From an uncultured Erythrobacter sp. (GTDB taxonomy: Bacteria; Pseudomonadota; Alphaproteobacteria; Sphingomonadales; Sphingomonadaceae), in the NCBI GenBank assembly GCA_947503155.1, contig CANNCL010000003.1, positions 124,001-188,000 of the forward strand: a stretch of DNA of 64,000 nt. The letters are read 5' to 3'. The notes beneath the pieces were generated by a model. The model made no database searches, was not told the origin of the DNA, and was given only the letters and a program-made list of their open reading frames with translations. A program made the translations under genes and the position numbers. Positions 55,593 through 63,764 of this stretch are shown piece after piece. How positions within the stretch are numbered: the stretch's first letter is position 1; each line of letters begins with the position of its first letter.

Positions 55593-57008
55593 ATGAGCGC
55601 GAATTTATCATCCTCTTCGCCGGGCAAGACGCTTACCTTGCCCAAGAGCGACGTCTCCTCAGGCGTTGGCCTTGCAGGATTGCTTGGCCTGTTCGTGTGG
55701 ATATTGTTCTGCCGGACGTTCCCGCTCATCGCCGAAGCAATGGGGTTTGAGGGGGAATACGGCGTCCTCAGCGGGCCATATGCGGCGCTCACCGCTATGC
55801 TCTTTACCGCCGGACCGATGGCGATTTGGTCGCTATTGGTGGACCGGGTGCATTTGCGCCCATCAACGGGGCTCGATTGGGGTCTGAAACGCAGCGTCAA
55901 TGACGCGATGCCGACCTCTTCTGTCAAGATTTTGAGCCTGTGGGCGACGTGGGCGATTATCGCGGCGCTTTATTGCCTGTGCCGGTGGTATTGGGATGGG
56001 CAATATCTGTTTGCGATGGATGTGCTGAGCTTTGCACTCCTGCCGATGATTGTCCTGTCGGTGCCTTACATTATGTGGCTCGACCGGTTCATGGTGGAAC
56101 CTAAGGACGCCACTTGGCATTTCGGCGCGATGTTGCTGGGGCGCGGAAATTTTGACGCCGAAGCGGTAAAGAAACATTGGCGTGCATGGATCATCAAGGC
56201 GTTCTTTGGCGCATTCATGATCTCTATCCTGCCGCCCGGTTTCGCCTTCATTGTGGAGGCAAGTCCGGCGCAAATTATCAGCAACCCGGTTGAAATCGGT
56301 ATGTTGCTGATCACACTGTTATTCGTGATCGATGTGCAAATCGGGACTGTGGGCTATCTGTTTACACTGCGCCCGCTCGATGCACATATCCGCTCCGGCA
56401 ATCCCTTCCTTAGCGGCTGGCTGGCGGCGCTCTTGTGCTATCCGCCATTTGTGTGGGGCATCATCGGCGCGAACAATCAAATCCTCAGTTATGAGGGCAG
56501 CACCGCGGGATGGGGACACTGGTTCGCCGGCAATCCGGTATTGCTGTGGGTATGGGCCGCTTGGCTAATATTCCTCACCGGGGTCTATGCTTGGGCGACG
56601 GTCGTGTTTGGCATTCGTTTTTCCAACCTCACCTATCGCGGTGTCCTGACCAATGGTCCGTATCGTTTCACGCGGCACCCGGCCTATCTGTCCAAAAACC
56701 TGTTCTGGTGGTGCTCGGTCTTGCCGTTCTTTGTCATGAACGGTTCGGTGGTCGATGGCATTCGCAACACATTCTTCTTGGCGGTCGTGGGCGGCATTTA
56801 TTACTGGCGCGCCCGGACAGAGGAAAAGCACCTCCTCGGTGAAGATCCCAAATACCGTGAATATTACGATTGGATGGAGGAGAACGGAGCGATCACCGCC
56901 CGTTTGGCGTGGTTACGACGCGCCCTATTTGGCCGGTTTACACCCGCCGCAGGCAAAGGCGATCCCCATGCCGATAGCGCCCCGCCGCACCAAGAACCCG
57001 CCGAATAG
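55593..57008 (+). CDS. Isoprenylcysteine carboxyl methyltransferase-like membrane protein
   Basis: A 471-residue polytopic protein with about ten membrane segments. The C-terminal part GPYRFTRHPAYLSKNLFWW followed by RARTEEKHLLGEDPKYREYYD is the ICMT/DUF1295-type methyltransferase signature with the SAM-binding NPxY-like region. The N-terminal 250 residues are extra membrane domain. The substrate is unknown. It follows bamB by 112 bases without an obvious terminator. Confidence 0.8.
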   Translation: MSANLSSSSPGKTLTLPKSDVSSGVGLAGLLGLFVWILFCRTFPLIAEAMGFEGEYGVLSGPYAALTAMLFTAGPMAIWSLLVDRVHLRPSTGLDWGLKRSVNDAMPTSSVKILSLWATWAIIAALYCLCRWYWDGQYLFAMDVLSFALLPMIVLSVPYIMWLDRFMVEPKDATWHFGAMLLGRGNFDAEAVKKHWRAWIIKAFFGAFMISILPPGFAFIVEASPAQIISNPVEIGMLLITLLFVIDVQIGTVGYLFTLRPLDAHIRSGNPFLSGWLAALLCYPPFVWGIIGANNQILSYEGSTAGWGHWFAGNPVLLWVWAAWLIFLTGVYAWATVVFGIRFSNLTYRGVLTNGPYRFTRHPAYLSKNLFWWCSVLPFFVMNGSVVDGIRNTFFLAVVGGIYYWRARTEEKHLLGEDPKYREYYDWMEENGAITARLAWLRRALFGRFTPAAGKGDPHADSAPPHQEPAE

Positions 57009-57046
57009 GGCTTGCGGTCCAACGCTGTGCTCTTGTGGCTAGAGCC

Positions 57047-57349
57047 TCAGATATAAAAGCCTTCATCTTTCGTTTCGTAAGCGGTTAGTTCACGTCCTGA
57101 CACGGCCAGAGCAGAAACCTGCGCGCGCCATTCGGCGATATGCGCAGTGCGGAAATGCGCTTCTAATGCCTCACGGTCGCGCCAAACCTCGCTAACACGG
57201 ATCAGCCCTTTATCTTGGACGTCCAAAGCATAGGCATATTCAACACAGCCTTCTTCGGCGCGGCTGGCGGAGATCATTTCCTCCATTGGCGCTAAGACGA
57301 CATCGACCATGCTGGGCGGGATGCGAAAGCTCCCGACAACGACCATCAT
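57047..57349 (-). CDS. ABM-domain monooxygenase-like protein
   Basis: A 100-residue protein of the antibiotic biosynthesis monooxygenase (ABM) dimeric barrel fold. SRAEEGCVEYAYALDVQD and FRTAHIAEWRAQV are the typical core. Members include quinol monooxygenases, but many have unknown roles. A close paralogue follows 37 bases upstream in the same direction, so this is a tandem duplication. Confidence 0.82.
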   Translation of the reverse strand: MMVVVGSFRIPPSMVDVVLAPMEEMISASRAEEGCVEYAYALDVQDKGLIRVSEVWRDREALEAHFRTAHIAEWRAQVSALAVSGRELTAYETKDEGFYI

Positions 57350-57386
57350 TGTTCAATCCCCTTTTAGCGCCGCGCGCCAGCTTGTC

Positions 57387-57689
57387 TCACATCACCGGTG
57401 AGCCATCATCCGCCTGAAATTTCGCAAGCTCAGTGATCTCAACCTCTAGACTGCCCAAAGCGGCCTGAAACGCGGCCATATGCGGCGTTTGAAAATGGAA
57501 GGCGAGGGCGGCCTCATCTGTCCATTTCTCAACGATATGCAGCTTGCTCGGATCGAGCACATCCACCGCATAAGCATAGCTGACGCAGCCTTCTTCGGCG
57601 CGCGACGCAGCGAGCATGGTCGCCATGGCGTCATGCGCGGCGTCCAGGGCGCCTTCGCCCATGGTTGCTTCGGCCAATACGATCAACAT
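57387..57689 (-). CDS. ABM-domain monooxygenase-like protein, paralogue
   Basis: A 100-residue ABM-domain protein with SRAEEGCVSYAYAVDVLD and FHFQTPHMAAFQAAL, clearly related to its neighbour at 57047. The frame is open 137 codons further into gshA, but the ATG at 57689 gives the family N-terminus MLIVLAEATMG. It lies 16 bases after the gshA stop, so it may be in the same transcript as gshA. Confidence 0.82.
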   Translation of the reverse strand: MLIVLAEATMGEGALDAAHDAMATMLAASRAEEGCVSYAYAVDVLDPSKLHIVEKWTDEAALAFHFQTPHMAAFQAALGSLEVEITELAKFQADDGSPVM

Positions 57690-57705
57690 GTCGTCTTCCC
57701 CTCTA

Positions 57706-59088
57706 TCAGAACGAGTATTTATAGACCCGCGAAACGTCCTCGTTCCACTCACCAAAATAGGCGTCGAGCAGGCGTTGAGCGGGAACTTTGCCGGTTTTGA
57801 CGATTTCGTCCAGTGTTTCGAGATAGCCGGTTTCATTGTCGCCGCTGGCATTGAGCTTCGCGCGTGAAGCCAGCCCGGAATGCGCAATCGCGAGCGCTTC
57901 TTTGCCCAAATCCTGCATCGTACCGCCGCCGGGTATTGGAGCGTTGAGGCCAAGACGCGGGGCGTCATTGCGCAATTGTTCACGCTCTTCCATCGACCAG
58001 TCTTTGACCAAGTCCCAAGCGGCATCGAGCGCACCCTGATCATAGAGCAGTCCCACCCAAAGAGCAGGGAGCGCGCAAATCCGGCTCCACGGGCCGCCAT
58101 CTGCGCCGCGCATTTCGAGGAAGCTTTTTAAGCGAACCTCTGGGAAAGCGGTGGACAGGTGATCCCACCAATCGCTGGCCGTGGGACGTTCACCGGGTAG
58201 TACGGACAGTTTGCCCGCCAAAAAGTCGCGGAAGCTGAGGCCCGCTGCGTCGATATATTTGCCGTCGCGGAAGACGAAATACATCGGCACGTCGAGCATA
58301 TATTCAGCCCAGCGTTCATAGCCAAAACCGTCTTCGAATACGAAGGGCAACATGCCGGTGCGGTGCGGATCGGTGTCCGACCAAATGTGGCTGCGATAGG
58401 ACAGGAAACCGTTGGGCTTACCCTCTGTGAAGGGGGAATTTGCAAACAAAGCGGTGGCCAAAGGTTGCAGCGCCAAACCAACGCGGAATTTCTGCGCCAT
58501 ATCCGCCTCGGATTGGTAATCCAGGTTCACTTGAATAGTGCAAGTGCGCAGCATCATATCCAGACCGAGGCTGCCGACCTTGGGCATATGCTCCATCATG
58601 ATTTTGTAGCGGCCTTTGGGCATTACTGGCAGCTCTTCGCGGGTTTTGTCTGGCCACATGCCAAGGCCAAGATAACCGACGCCGCACTTCTCGCCGATGC
58701 TCTTCACCTGCTCCAAATGCCGCCCGGTTTCCGCGCAGGTTTCATGCAGGGTTTGAAGCGGCGCGCCGGACAGTTCGAGCTGACCTGCTGGTTCTAGGCT
58801 AACCGCGCCGTCTGCGCCCTTAAGCGCAATGACATAGCCGTTTTCCTCGACCGGTTCCCACCCAAATTTGGTGAGCCCCATCAGCAGGTCGCGGATACCG
58901 CATTTCTCATCATATGACGGCGCACGGCGGTTGCCGCTATCGTCTGCGCGTTTGTAGACGAGCTTTTCATGCTCGGTCCCGATGCGCCAATCCGATTTCG
59001 GCTTTTCGCCGCCGCGCATGGGCGCGATCAGATCTTCGATCGTTTCGATGATTGGCTCGTCGGCGCTGGATGCTTCTCTAGTGCTCAT
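57706..59088 (-). CDS. gshA: Glutamate-cysteine ligase, plant/alphaproteobacterial (GCS2-like) type
   Basis: Makes gamma-glutamylcysteine in the first step of glutathione synthesis. WRIGTEHEKLVYKR near the N-terminus, SLEPAGQLELSGAPLQTLH, and GTLPFV-like MLPFVFEDGFGYERWAEYM are conserved in this type. The C-terminus ends RVYKYSF. At 460 residues it is full length. It is the start of the minus-strand run that continues into the two ABM genes. Confidence 0.95.
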   Translation of the reverse strand: MSTREASSADEPIIETIEDLIAPMRGGEKPKSDWRIGTEHEKLVYKRADDSGNRRAPSYDEKCGIRDLLMGLTKFGWEPVEENGYVIALKGADGAVSLEPAGQLELSGAPLQTLHETCAETGRHLEQVKSIGEKCGVGYLGLGMWPDKTREELPVMPKGRYKIMMEHMPKVGSLGLDMMLRTCTIQVNLDYQSEADMAQKFRVGLALQPLATALFANSPFTEGKPNGFLSYRSHIWSDTDPHRTGMLPFVFEDGFGYERWAEYMLDVPMYFVFRDGKYIDAAGLSFRDFLAGKLSVLPGERPTASDWWDHLSTAFPEVRLKSFLEMRGADGGPWSRICALPALWVGLLYDQGALDAAWDLVKDWSMEEREQLRNDAPRLGLNAPIPGGGTMQDLGKEALAIAHSGLASRAKLNASGDNETGYLETLDEIVKTGKVPAQRLLDAYFGEWNEDVSRVYKYSF

Positions 59089-59179
59089 ATTTAATCTCTC
59101 GGGAGGAGCCTTGTGTACCGGTTGCCCTATAAAACCGATTCACCTGTGGGAAGCGTAATCTGTGTTTTATCCGGCGAAG

Positions 59180-59974
59180 TCATTCTTGTCCGGGATATTC
59201 TTGCGGATCATCATCGAGCCAATCGCCCGCTTCCGCCATCCATACAGACAACGCGGCGATGGCGGCGGTTTCCCCGCGTAAAATGCGCGGACCAAGTGAT
59301 ATCGCACGGGCGGCGGGATGCGCGCGGATGGCTGTGCGTTCGGTATCGTCAAAGCCGCCCTCTGGACCGATTAGGATCGCGGCGGGGCCGTCGGAATAGA
59401 CGAAAGCATCTGCGGCTGGATCACCGCCTTCTTCGTCGGCGAAGAATAAAGTGCGGCCCTCAGGCCATTCTTTTAGCAAAGCGTCTAACTTCGCTGGCTC
59501 AGCCACTTCGGGCAAGGCGGTGCGCGCGCATTGTTCTGCGGCCTCTATGGTGATCGTGCGTGCGCGGTCCAGATTGAGTTTATCGGCAACGCATCGGCGC
59601 GTGATGACCGGTTGAATGCGCGCAGCGCCCAGCTCGGTCGCTTTTTCCAAAACCAAGTCGAACCGGTCCTTTTTGAGCAAAGCAGGGCAGAGCCACAGAT
59701 CGGGCACATCCTCGCGCGGGCGAAGGCGTTCTACCACCGTCACATCAACGCGGCGCTTGTCCACGATGTCCGCACGCGCTGCCCATTCGCCGGTCGCATT
59801 GTCGCACAGGATAACTGCATCCCCTTCGCGAATGCGCATGACTTTGCCGAGATAATGAGCCTGCGATCCCTCTAACGAAAAGGTAAGCCCCTCGTTCAGC
59901 TCGTCATCGACAAATAAACGCGGCGCGCTTTTGGGAGGCCAAGCTGGGGTGCGGGGATCATGTGGTGGAGCCAT
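59180..59974 (-). CDS. rsmE: 16S rRNA (uracil(1498)-N(3))-methyltransferase
   Basis: Methylates U1498 of 16S rRNA. The C-terminal SPOUT knot is clear: ILIGPEGGFDDTERTAI and SLGPRILRGETAAIAALSVW. KATELGAARIQPVITRRC and EQCARTALPEV are also family motifs. The 264 residues are slightly longer than average. It is separated by 91 bases from gshA. Confidence 0.95.
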   Translation of the reverse strand: MAPPHDPRTPAWPPKSAPRLFVDDELNEGLTFSLEGSQAHYLGKVMRIREGDAVILCDNATGEWAARADIVDKRRVDVTVVERLRPREDVPDLWLCPALLKKDRFDLVLEKATELGAARIQPVITRRCVADKLNLDRARTITIEAAEQCARTALPEVAEPAKLDALLKEWPEGRTLFFADEEGGDPAADAFVYSDGPAAILIGPEGGFDDTERTAIRAHPAARAISLGPRILRGETAAIAALSVWMAEAGDWLDDDPQEYPGQE

Positions 59975-60013
59975 GTCTTTCCCCTAGGCGCGCGCGGCGC
60001 TATGGAGCAAGAC

Positions 60014-60397
60014 ATGACAGCCAGAACTTCCCAATATCTGATCGCCGCCGTCTTCCTTGTTCTTGGAGGTTGGTCATTATTTGCGCCGGGCCATGTGATC
60101 GATTTGGCGATCAGCGAGGCCTACCGCGAAAACACATTCCTAACGCGTTTCATCATGGCGTGTTTCGGATCGCAAGCGGTGCTGTTTGGGATCATGGCAT
60201 TGGTCGTTCGGTGGAATGCGCGCGGTTTCGCATTGTTCGCCGCTGCGTTGATCCCGTTCTTTTGGTTCAATTATTATTTCCATTATGAGGTTCCAGTGCT
60301 GACCTCTATTGGGATGCTCGATTTCGCGGGCAATACGGTCATGTTTGTGCTCGCAATTATCGGATGGCGCGCGGCAAAGGCTGACGAGCTGGCGTGA
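60014..60397 (+). CDS. Small membrane protein of unknown function
   Basis: A 127-residue protein with four hydrophobic segments (YLIAAVFLVLGGWSLF, FIMACFGSQAVLFGIMALVV, FALFAAALIPFFWFNYYFHY, FAGNTVMFVLAIIGW). No family is recognised. Starts at 60002 (ATGGAGCAAGAC) or 60014 (MTARTSQY) are both possible; the second is chosen as it gives a typical N-terminus. It overlaps ubiA by four bases. Confidence 0.65.
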   Translation: MTARTSQYLIAAVFLVLGGWSLFAPGHVIDLAISEAYRENTFLTRFIMACFGSQAVLFGIMALVVRWNARGFALFAAALIPFFWFNYYFHYEVPVLTSIGMLDFAGNTVMFVLAIIGWRAAKADELA

Positions 60398-61311
60398 CCG
60401 ATCAGATTGTTCCCGATACTCAGCATCGCGGCCTGATCGAAAGATTGCCGCAATTGCCGCGCGACCTTGCGCAATTGGCGCGATTTGACCGGCCTATCGG
60501 ATGGTGGCTGTTATTTTGGCCCTGCGTGTTTGGCGTTTGGCTGACGGGCGCGGGTTTTCAAGTGCAATTGCTTGCATGGCTGTTGCTTGGCGCGATTGCG
60601 ATGCGCGGGGCAGGGTGCGTCTATAATGACATTGTGGACGCCGATCTCGATAAGAAAGTCGCCCGCACCGCCGCGCGGCCTATCGCCAGTGGCCGGGTAA
60701 GCAAGCGCACGGCGTGGGCGTGGCTCGCCGCCTTGTGCTTGGTTGGTCTTGTCGTCCTCTTGCAATTGCAACTGACGTCGCAATTGGTCGCCTTGGGCAG
60801 CCTCGCTCTGGTGGCGGCCTATCCGTTTATGAAGCGCATTACATGGTGGCCGCAGGCGTGGTTGGGCATGGTGTTTAATTGGGGCCTGCTGGTCGGATGG
60901 ACAGCTTTGCGCGGCGATGCATGGGACAATTGGGATGCGATTGGCGCGATCTATGCCGGCTGCATTTGCTGGGTCATCGGTTTCGATACGATTTACGCTT
61001 TGCAAGACAGAGAAGATGATGCGCTGGTGGGGATCAAATCTTCCGCATTGCGCATGGGCGCGCGGGTGCATTTGGGCGTTGGGATGTTCTACGCGGCGAC
61101 CATCGGCCTTTGGGGATTTGGGGTCTGGCTTTACCGGCCTGATATCTTTGCTTTGCTCGCGCTCGCTCCGGTGGCTCTGCATCTGGCATGGCAGGTGGCG
61201 ACCTTGGATCCCAGCGATGCGGACAATCCGCTCGCCCGGTTTCGGTCCAACCGCATGGCGGGCGCGTTGATGGCGGCGGCCTGTTTCGTCATTGGGAATG
61301 CCGGGGCATAA
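60394..61311 (+). CDS. ubiA: 4-hydroxybenzoate polyprenyltransferase
   Basis: Joins a polyprenyl chain to 4-hydroxybenzoate in ubiquinone synthesis. The two Asp motifs are NDIVDADLDKKVARTAARP and DREDDALVGIKS. It is polytopic with about nine membrane segments. The start is GTG at 60394, overlapping the preceding gene's stop by four bases. The 305 residues are normal. Confidence 0.95.
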   Translation: MTDQIVPDTQHRGLIERLPQLPRDLAQLARFDRPIGWWLLFWPCVFGVWLTGAGFQVQLLAWLLLGAIAMRGAGCVYNDIVDADLDKKVARTAARPIASGRVSKRTAWAWLAALCLVGLVVLLQLQLTSQLVALGSLALVAAYPFMKRITWWPQAWLGMVFNWGLLVGWTALRGDAWDNWDAIGAIYAGCICWVIGFDTIYALQDREDDALVGIKSSALRMGARVHLGVGMFYAATIGLWGFGVWLYRPDIFALLALAPVALHLAWQVATLDPSDADNPLARFRSNRMAGALMAAACFVIGNAGA

Positions 61312-61314
61312 CGC

Positions 61315-61983
61315 GTGTGCAACCTTTACCGCATGACAAAGGGTAAGGACGAAGTCGCCAAATGGTTCGAAGCGGTAGAGGCAGTGGGCGGCGCGAATTT
61401 CGGAGCCGAAGTTTTTCCCGGCTATCCCGGTCTGGTGGTCGCAGACGGTGAATTGAAACAGATGAGCTGGGGCTTTCCGCTCGTGATGAAGGGAAAATCA
61501 GGGCAAAATCTCAAACCCAAGCCGGTCAACAATGCACGAACAGACAAGCTTGAAAGCTTCTTTTGGCGGCAATCCTTTGAAGAACGCCGCTGTCTTATCC
61601 CGATCACCGCATGGGCGGAGGCTGAGGGGCCAAAAGGGGCTAAAACGCGCACTTGGCTTTCGATGGGAGCCAATATGGGGACCACATTGGGAACCGCCGG
61701 GCAGGCTGAAACCGAACTCTTCGCTTGCGCCGGGGTTTGGCGGCAAAGCGATGAGTTTGGGGCTTGCTATTCAATGGTGATGACAAACAGCACCGGCTCT
61801 GCGGCTGAACCTGTGCACAGCCGGATGCCGGTGCTGCTTAGACCTATAGATTACGAAGGCTGGGTTTCGGGGCCGGTTGATGAGGCCAAGGCTCTATGTG
61901 AACCCTGGGCCGGTGACCTGAAAATTGACCAGACGGACCAGCCTTGGGCGGGCGGGGCGCCTGTCCAAAAAAGCCTGCTTTGA
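61315..61983 (+). CDS. SRAP-domain protein (YedK/HMCES-like)
   Basis: A DNA-protein crosslink protein that captures abasic sites in single-stranded DNA. Cys2 follows the initiator (MCNLYRMTK), and the Asn in NNARTDK, Glu in TAWAEAEG and His in AEPVHSRMPVLL are the remaining catalytic residues. The 222 residues are of normal length. The start codon is GTG at 61315, decided by the required Cys2. It follows ubiA by three bases. Confidence 0.93.
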   Translation: MCNLYRMTKGKDEVAKWFEAVEAVGGANFGAEVFPGYPGLVVADGELKQMSWGFPLVMKGKSGQNLKPKPVNNARTDKLESFFWRQSFEERRCLIPITAWAEAEGPKGAKTRTWLSMGANMGTTLGTAGQAETELFACAGVWRQSDEFGACYSMVMTNSTGSAAEPVHSRMPVLLRPIDYEGWVSGPVDEAKALCEPWAGDLKIDQTDQPWAGGAPVQKSLL

Positions 61984-62047
61984 GGTTTGTCTTTGCCGGA
62001 AAGGGGCGTCTTTTCGGCAAATATTGGCTCGCGCAGCATTGGTTCGT

Positions 62048-62452
62048 TCATGACGCATCTCCGGCATAGCTGACCACTTCGAACTCAATCCCGTCCCAAT
62101 CGAAGAAATAGAACCGCTTGCCCGGCTCATAATCATCATGGCCAAACGGTTTGAGACCCGCGGCGGTGACGGCTCGCTCCGCACTGTCCAAATCATCGAC
62201 GAGCAAACCGAGATGATTGAGCGGCTCGCCCTTTGAATAGTTTCTTTCGCTGTCGGCGCGCACATCGGCATTGGTGTACAGCGCAATATAGCTGGCCCCA
62301 TTTCCGGGCAGTCCGACATGGACTGTGTCCCCGCCCAGCGCCGATTGCCCGCGCCAGCGCTCCTCCCATCCTAGCAATTGTTTGAACAATTCTGCGCTGC
62401 GTTCGGGATTGGTCACAGTCAGATTGGCGTGTTCGATGGTTCCTGTTGGCAT
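62048..62452 (-). CDS. VOC (glyoxalase-like) family protein, putative SoxR target
   Basis: A 134-residue single VOC domain protein. The first beta-alpha unit TIEHANLTVTNPERSAELFKQLLGWEERW and the second NHLGLLVDDLDSAERAVTAAGLKP fit the fold. Metal ligands H8 and a Glu are plausible. The substrate is unknown. It is divergent from soxR and has a SoxR-type promoter directly upstream (62531-62561), so it is probably induced by redox-cycling compounds. Confidence 0.8.
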   Translation of the reverse strand: MPTGTIEHANLTVTNPERSAELFKQLLGWEERWRGQSALGGDTVHVGLPGNGASYIALYTNADVRADSERNYSKGEPLNHLGLLVDDLDSAERAVTAAGLKPFGHDDYEPGKRFYFFDWDGIEFEVVSYAGDAS

Positions 62453-62530
62453 TGGCTTGGCTCCTTTGTCGCCGCATGTTGCGGCAGTTTGCTGCTGAAC
62501 GCGGCTGCGTCCGAATCAGTCTGTGCAAAC

Positions 62531-62561
62531 ATCATGCAACCTCAACCTAACTTGAGATCAA
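62531..62561 (-). promoter_or_regulatory. SoxR-type promoter of the VOC gene
   Basis: On the minus strand TTGATC (62561-62556) and CATGAT (62536-62531) are separated by 19 bases. The spacer holds TCAAGTTAGGTTGAGG, part of an 18-base imperfect palindrome (62540-62557) that matches the SoxR box at 15 positions. The half-site centre lies 7 and 12 bases from the hexamers, as I recall for soxS. Confidence 0.65.
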
Positions 62562-62586
62562 GCTAATTTTGTATTATGTGCGAAAG

Positions 62587-63042
62587 ATGGCCAAATCTCT
62601 CTCTTCTCGCGACCTCATCCCCATCGGCGAAATGGCGCGCCGTACAGGGCTGACTGTGTCCGCCATCCGGTTTTACGAAGATAAGGGGCTAATCGAACCG
62701 GTTCGCACGGGCGGCAATCAGCGGCGCTTCTTGCGCTCAGATTTGCGGCGGGTGAGTTTCATCCTGATCGCTCAGCAACTAGGCTTGTCTCTTGGTGAAA
62801 TCGACCAAGAAATGCGTAAGCTGCCCTATGGCCGTACGCCCAATGCGCGCGATTGGCGCGCGATCAGCGCATCGATCCGCGGGCGCATAGAGGCGCGTAT
62901 TGCCGAGCTTGAACGGACCCGAGACCGGCTCGACGGTTGCATCGGCTGCGGGTGTCTGAGCCTTGAGAAATGTGCGATTTACAACCCGGATGACAAGCTC
63001 GCTAGCCAAGGGCCGGGGCCGCGTCAGGTGCTTGCGCAATAA
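62587..63042 (+). CDS. soxR: Redox-sensing transcription regulator SoxR
   Basis: A MerR-family activator that senses superoxide and redox-cycling drugs by its [2Fe-2S] cluster. The helix-turn-helix is IGEMARRTGLTVSAIRFYEDKGL, and the cluster cysteines are C118, C121, C123 and C129 in CIGCGCLSLEKC. The ATG at 62587 is preferred to the frame start six codons upstream. The divergent VOC gene carries a SoxR-type promoter. Confidence 0.95.
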   Translation: MAKSLSSRDLIPIGEMARRTGLTVSAIRFYEDKGLIEPVRTGGNQRRFLRSDLRRVSFILIAQQLGLSLGEIDQEMRKLPYGRTPNARDWRAISASIRGRIEARIAELERTRDRLDGCIGCGCLSLEKCAIYNPDDKLASQGPGPRQVLAQ

Positions 63043-63060
63043 GCGCCGCGAATGTGATGC

Positions 63061-63600
63061 CTAAAATTCTGGCCCAAGTTCCGGGTCAAGATCGCGCGGA
63101 CGGGCAAAATGCACCAGCTTTGCGCAGAAATTCTTCATATCGGCCCAATGTTCAATATCGCATTCCAAAACCGCAAACGTCGCGGTCGGAAATTTCACCG
63201 AAGCCTCTTTGAACAGGTCATTTTCGTGCGAGGGCGAGACCAGATCGAGCAGCAATTCCTGTAAGCCCGGATTATGGCCGGACATCAGGATCGTATCGGC
63301 CTCTACCCCGTCAATCACCGCATGTTCCTGCGCCACCTCGACAATAGTGTCGGTGCTGGCGAGGTACAGACGGTCATCATAGATCGGCGTAATCTCGGGC
63401 AATCCGCATTCCAGCGTCTCTTTAACGCGAATAGCAGGGCTGGCGATTAGCCGGTCCCATTTGATCCCGTGTTCGCGAATATGGTTCCCGATCAACACGC
63501 CTCCGCGCCGGCCCCGATCATTCAAGCCGCGATCAAAATCACGCTTTGCCATATCGTCCCATTCCGACTTTGCATGGCGCAAGAGACCCAAGATTTTCAC
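63061..63600 (-). CDS. SixA-like histidine phosphatase
   Basis: A 179-residue histidine phosphatase superfamily protein. RHAKSEWDD near the N-terminus supplies the phospho-His (H9) and Arg, GHNPGLQELLLDL the second His. SixA acts on histidine phosphotransfer proteins in enteric bacteria, but the substrate here is unknown. It is convergent with soxR. Confidence 0.87.
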   Translation of the reverse strand: MKILGLLRHAKSEWDDMAKRDFDRGLNDRGRRGGVLIGNHIREHGIKWDRLIASPAIRVKETLECGLPEITPIYDDRLYLASTDTIVEVAQEHAVIDGVEADTILMSGHNPGLQELLLDLVSPSHENDLFKEASVKFPTATFAVLECDIEHWADMKNFCAKLVHFARPRDLDPELGPEF

Positions 63601-63764
63601 GAGATTGCTGTTCCCACCGACTTTGATTTGCAGGGCGCATCTATGCCAGCATCACCGGGTAAAGCAAATGCGGCAGCTTCGCGGTGCTAAGCTGGAGAGC
63701 GCACCGTCAAAACTGCCGCATCGAAACCCCGCTAGAAGAGAATGCGGGGTCAGAGTGCTTTATA

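Noticed and set aside
57690..58100. Upstream extension of the second ABM gene
   Set aside because: These 137 codons lie inside gshA in another frame and do not resemble the ABM fold.
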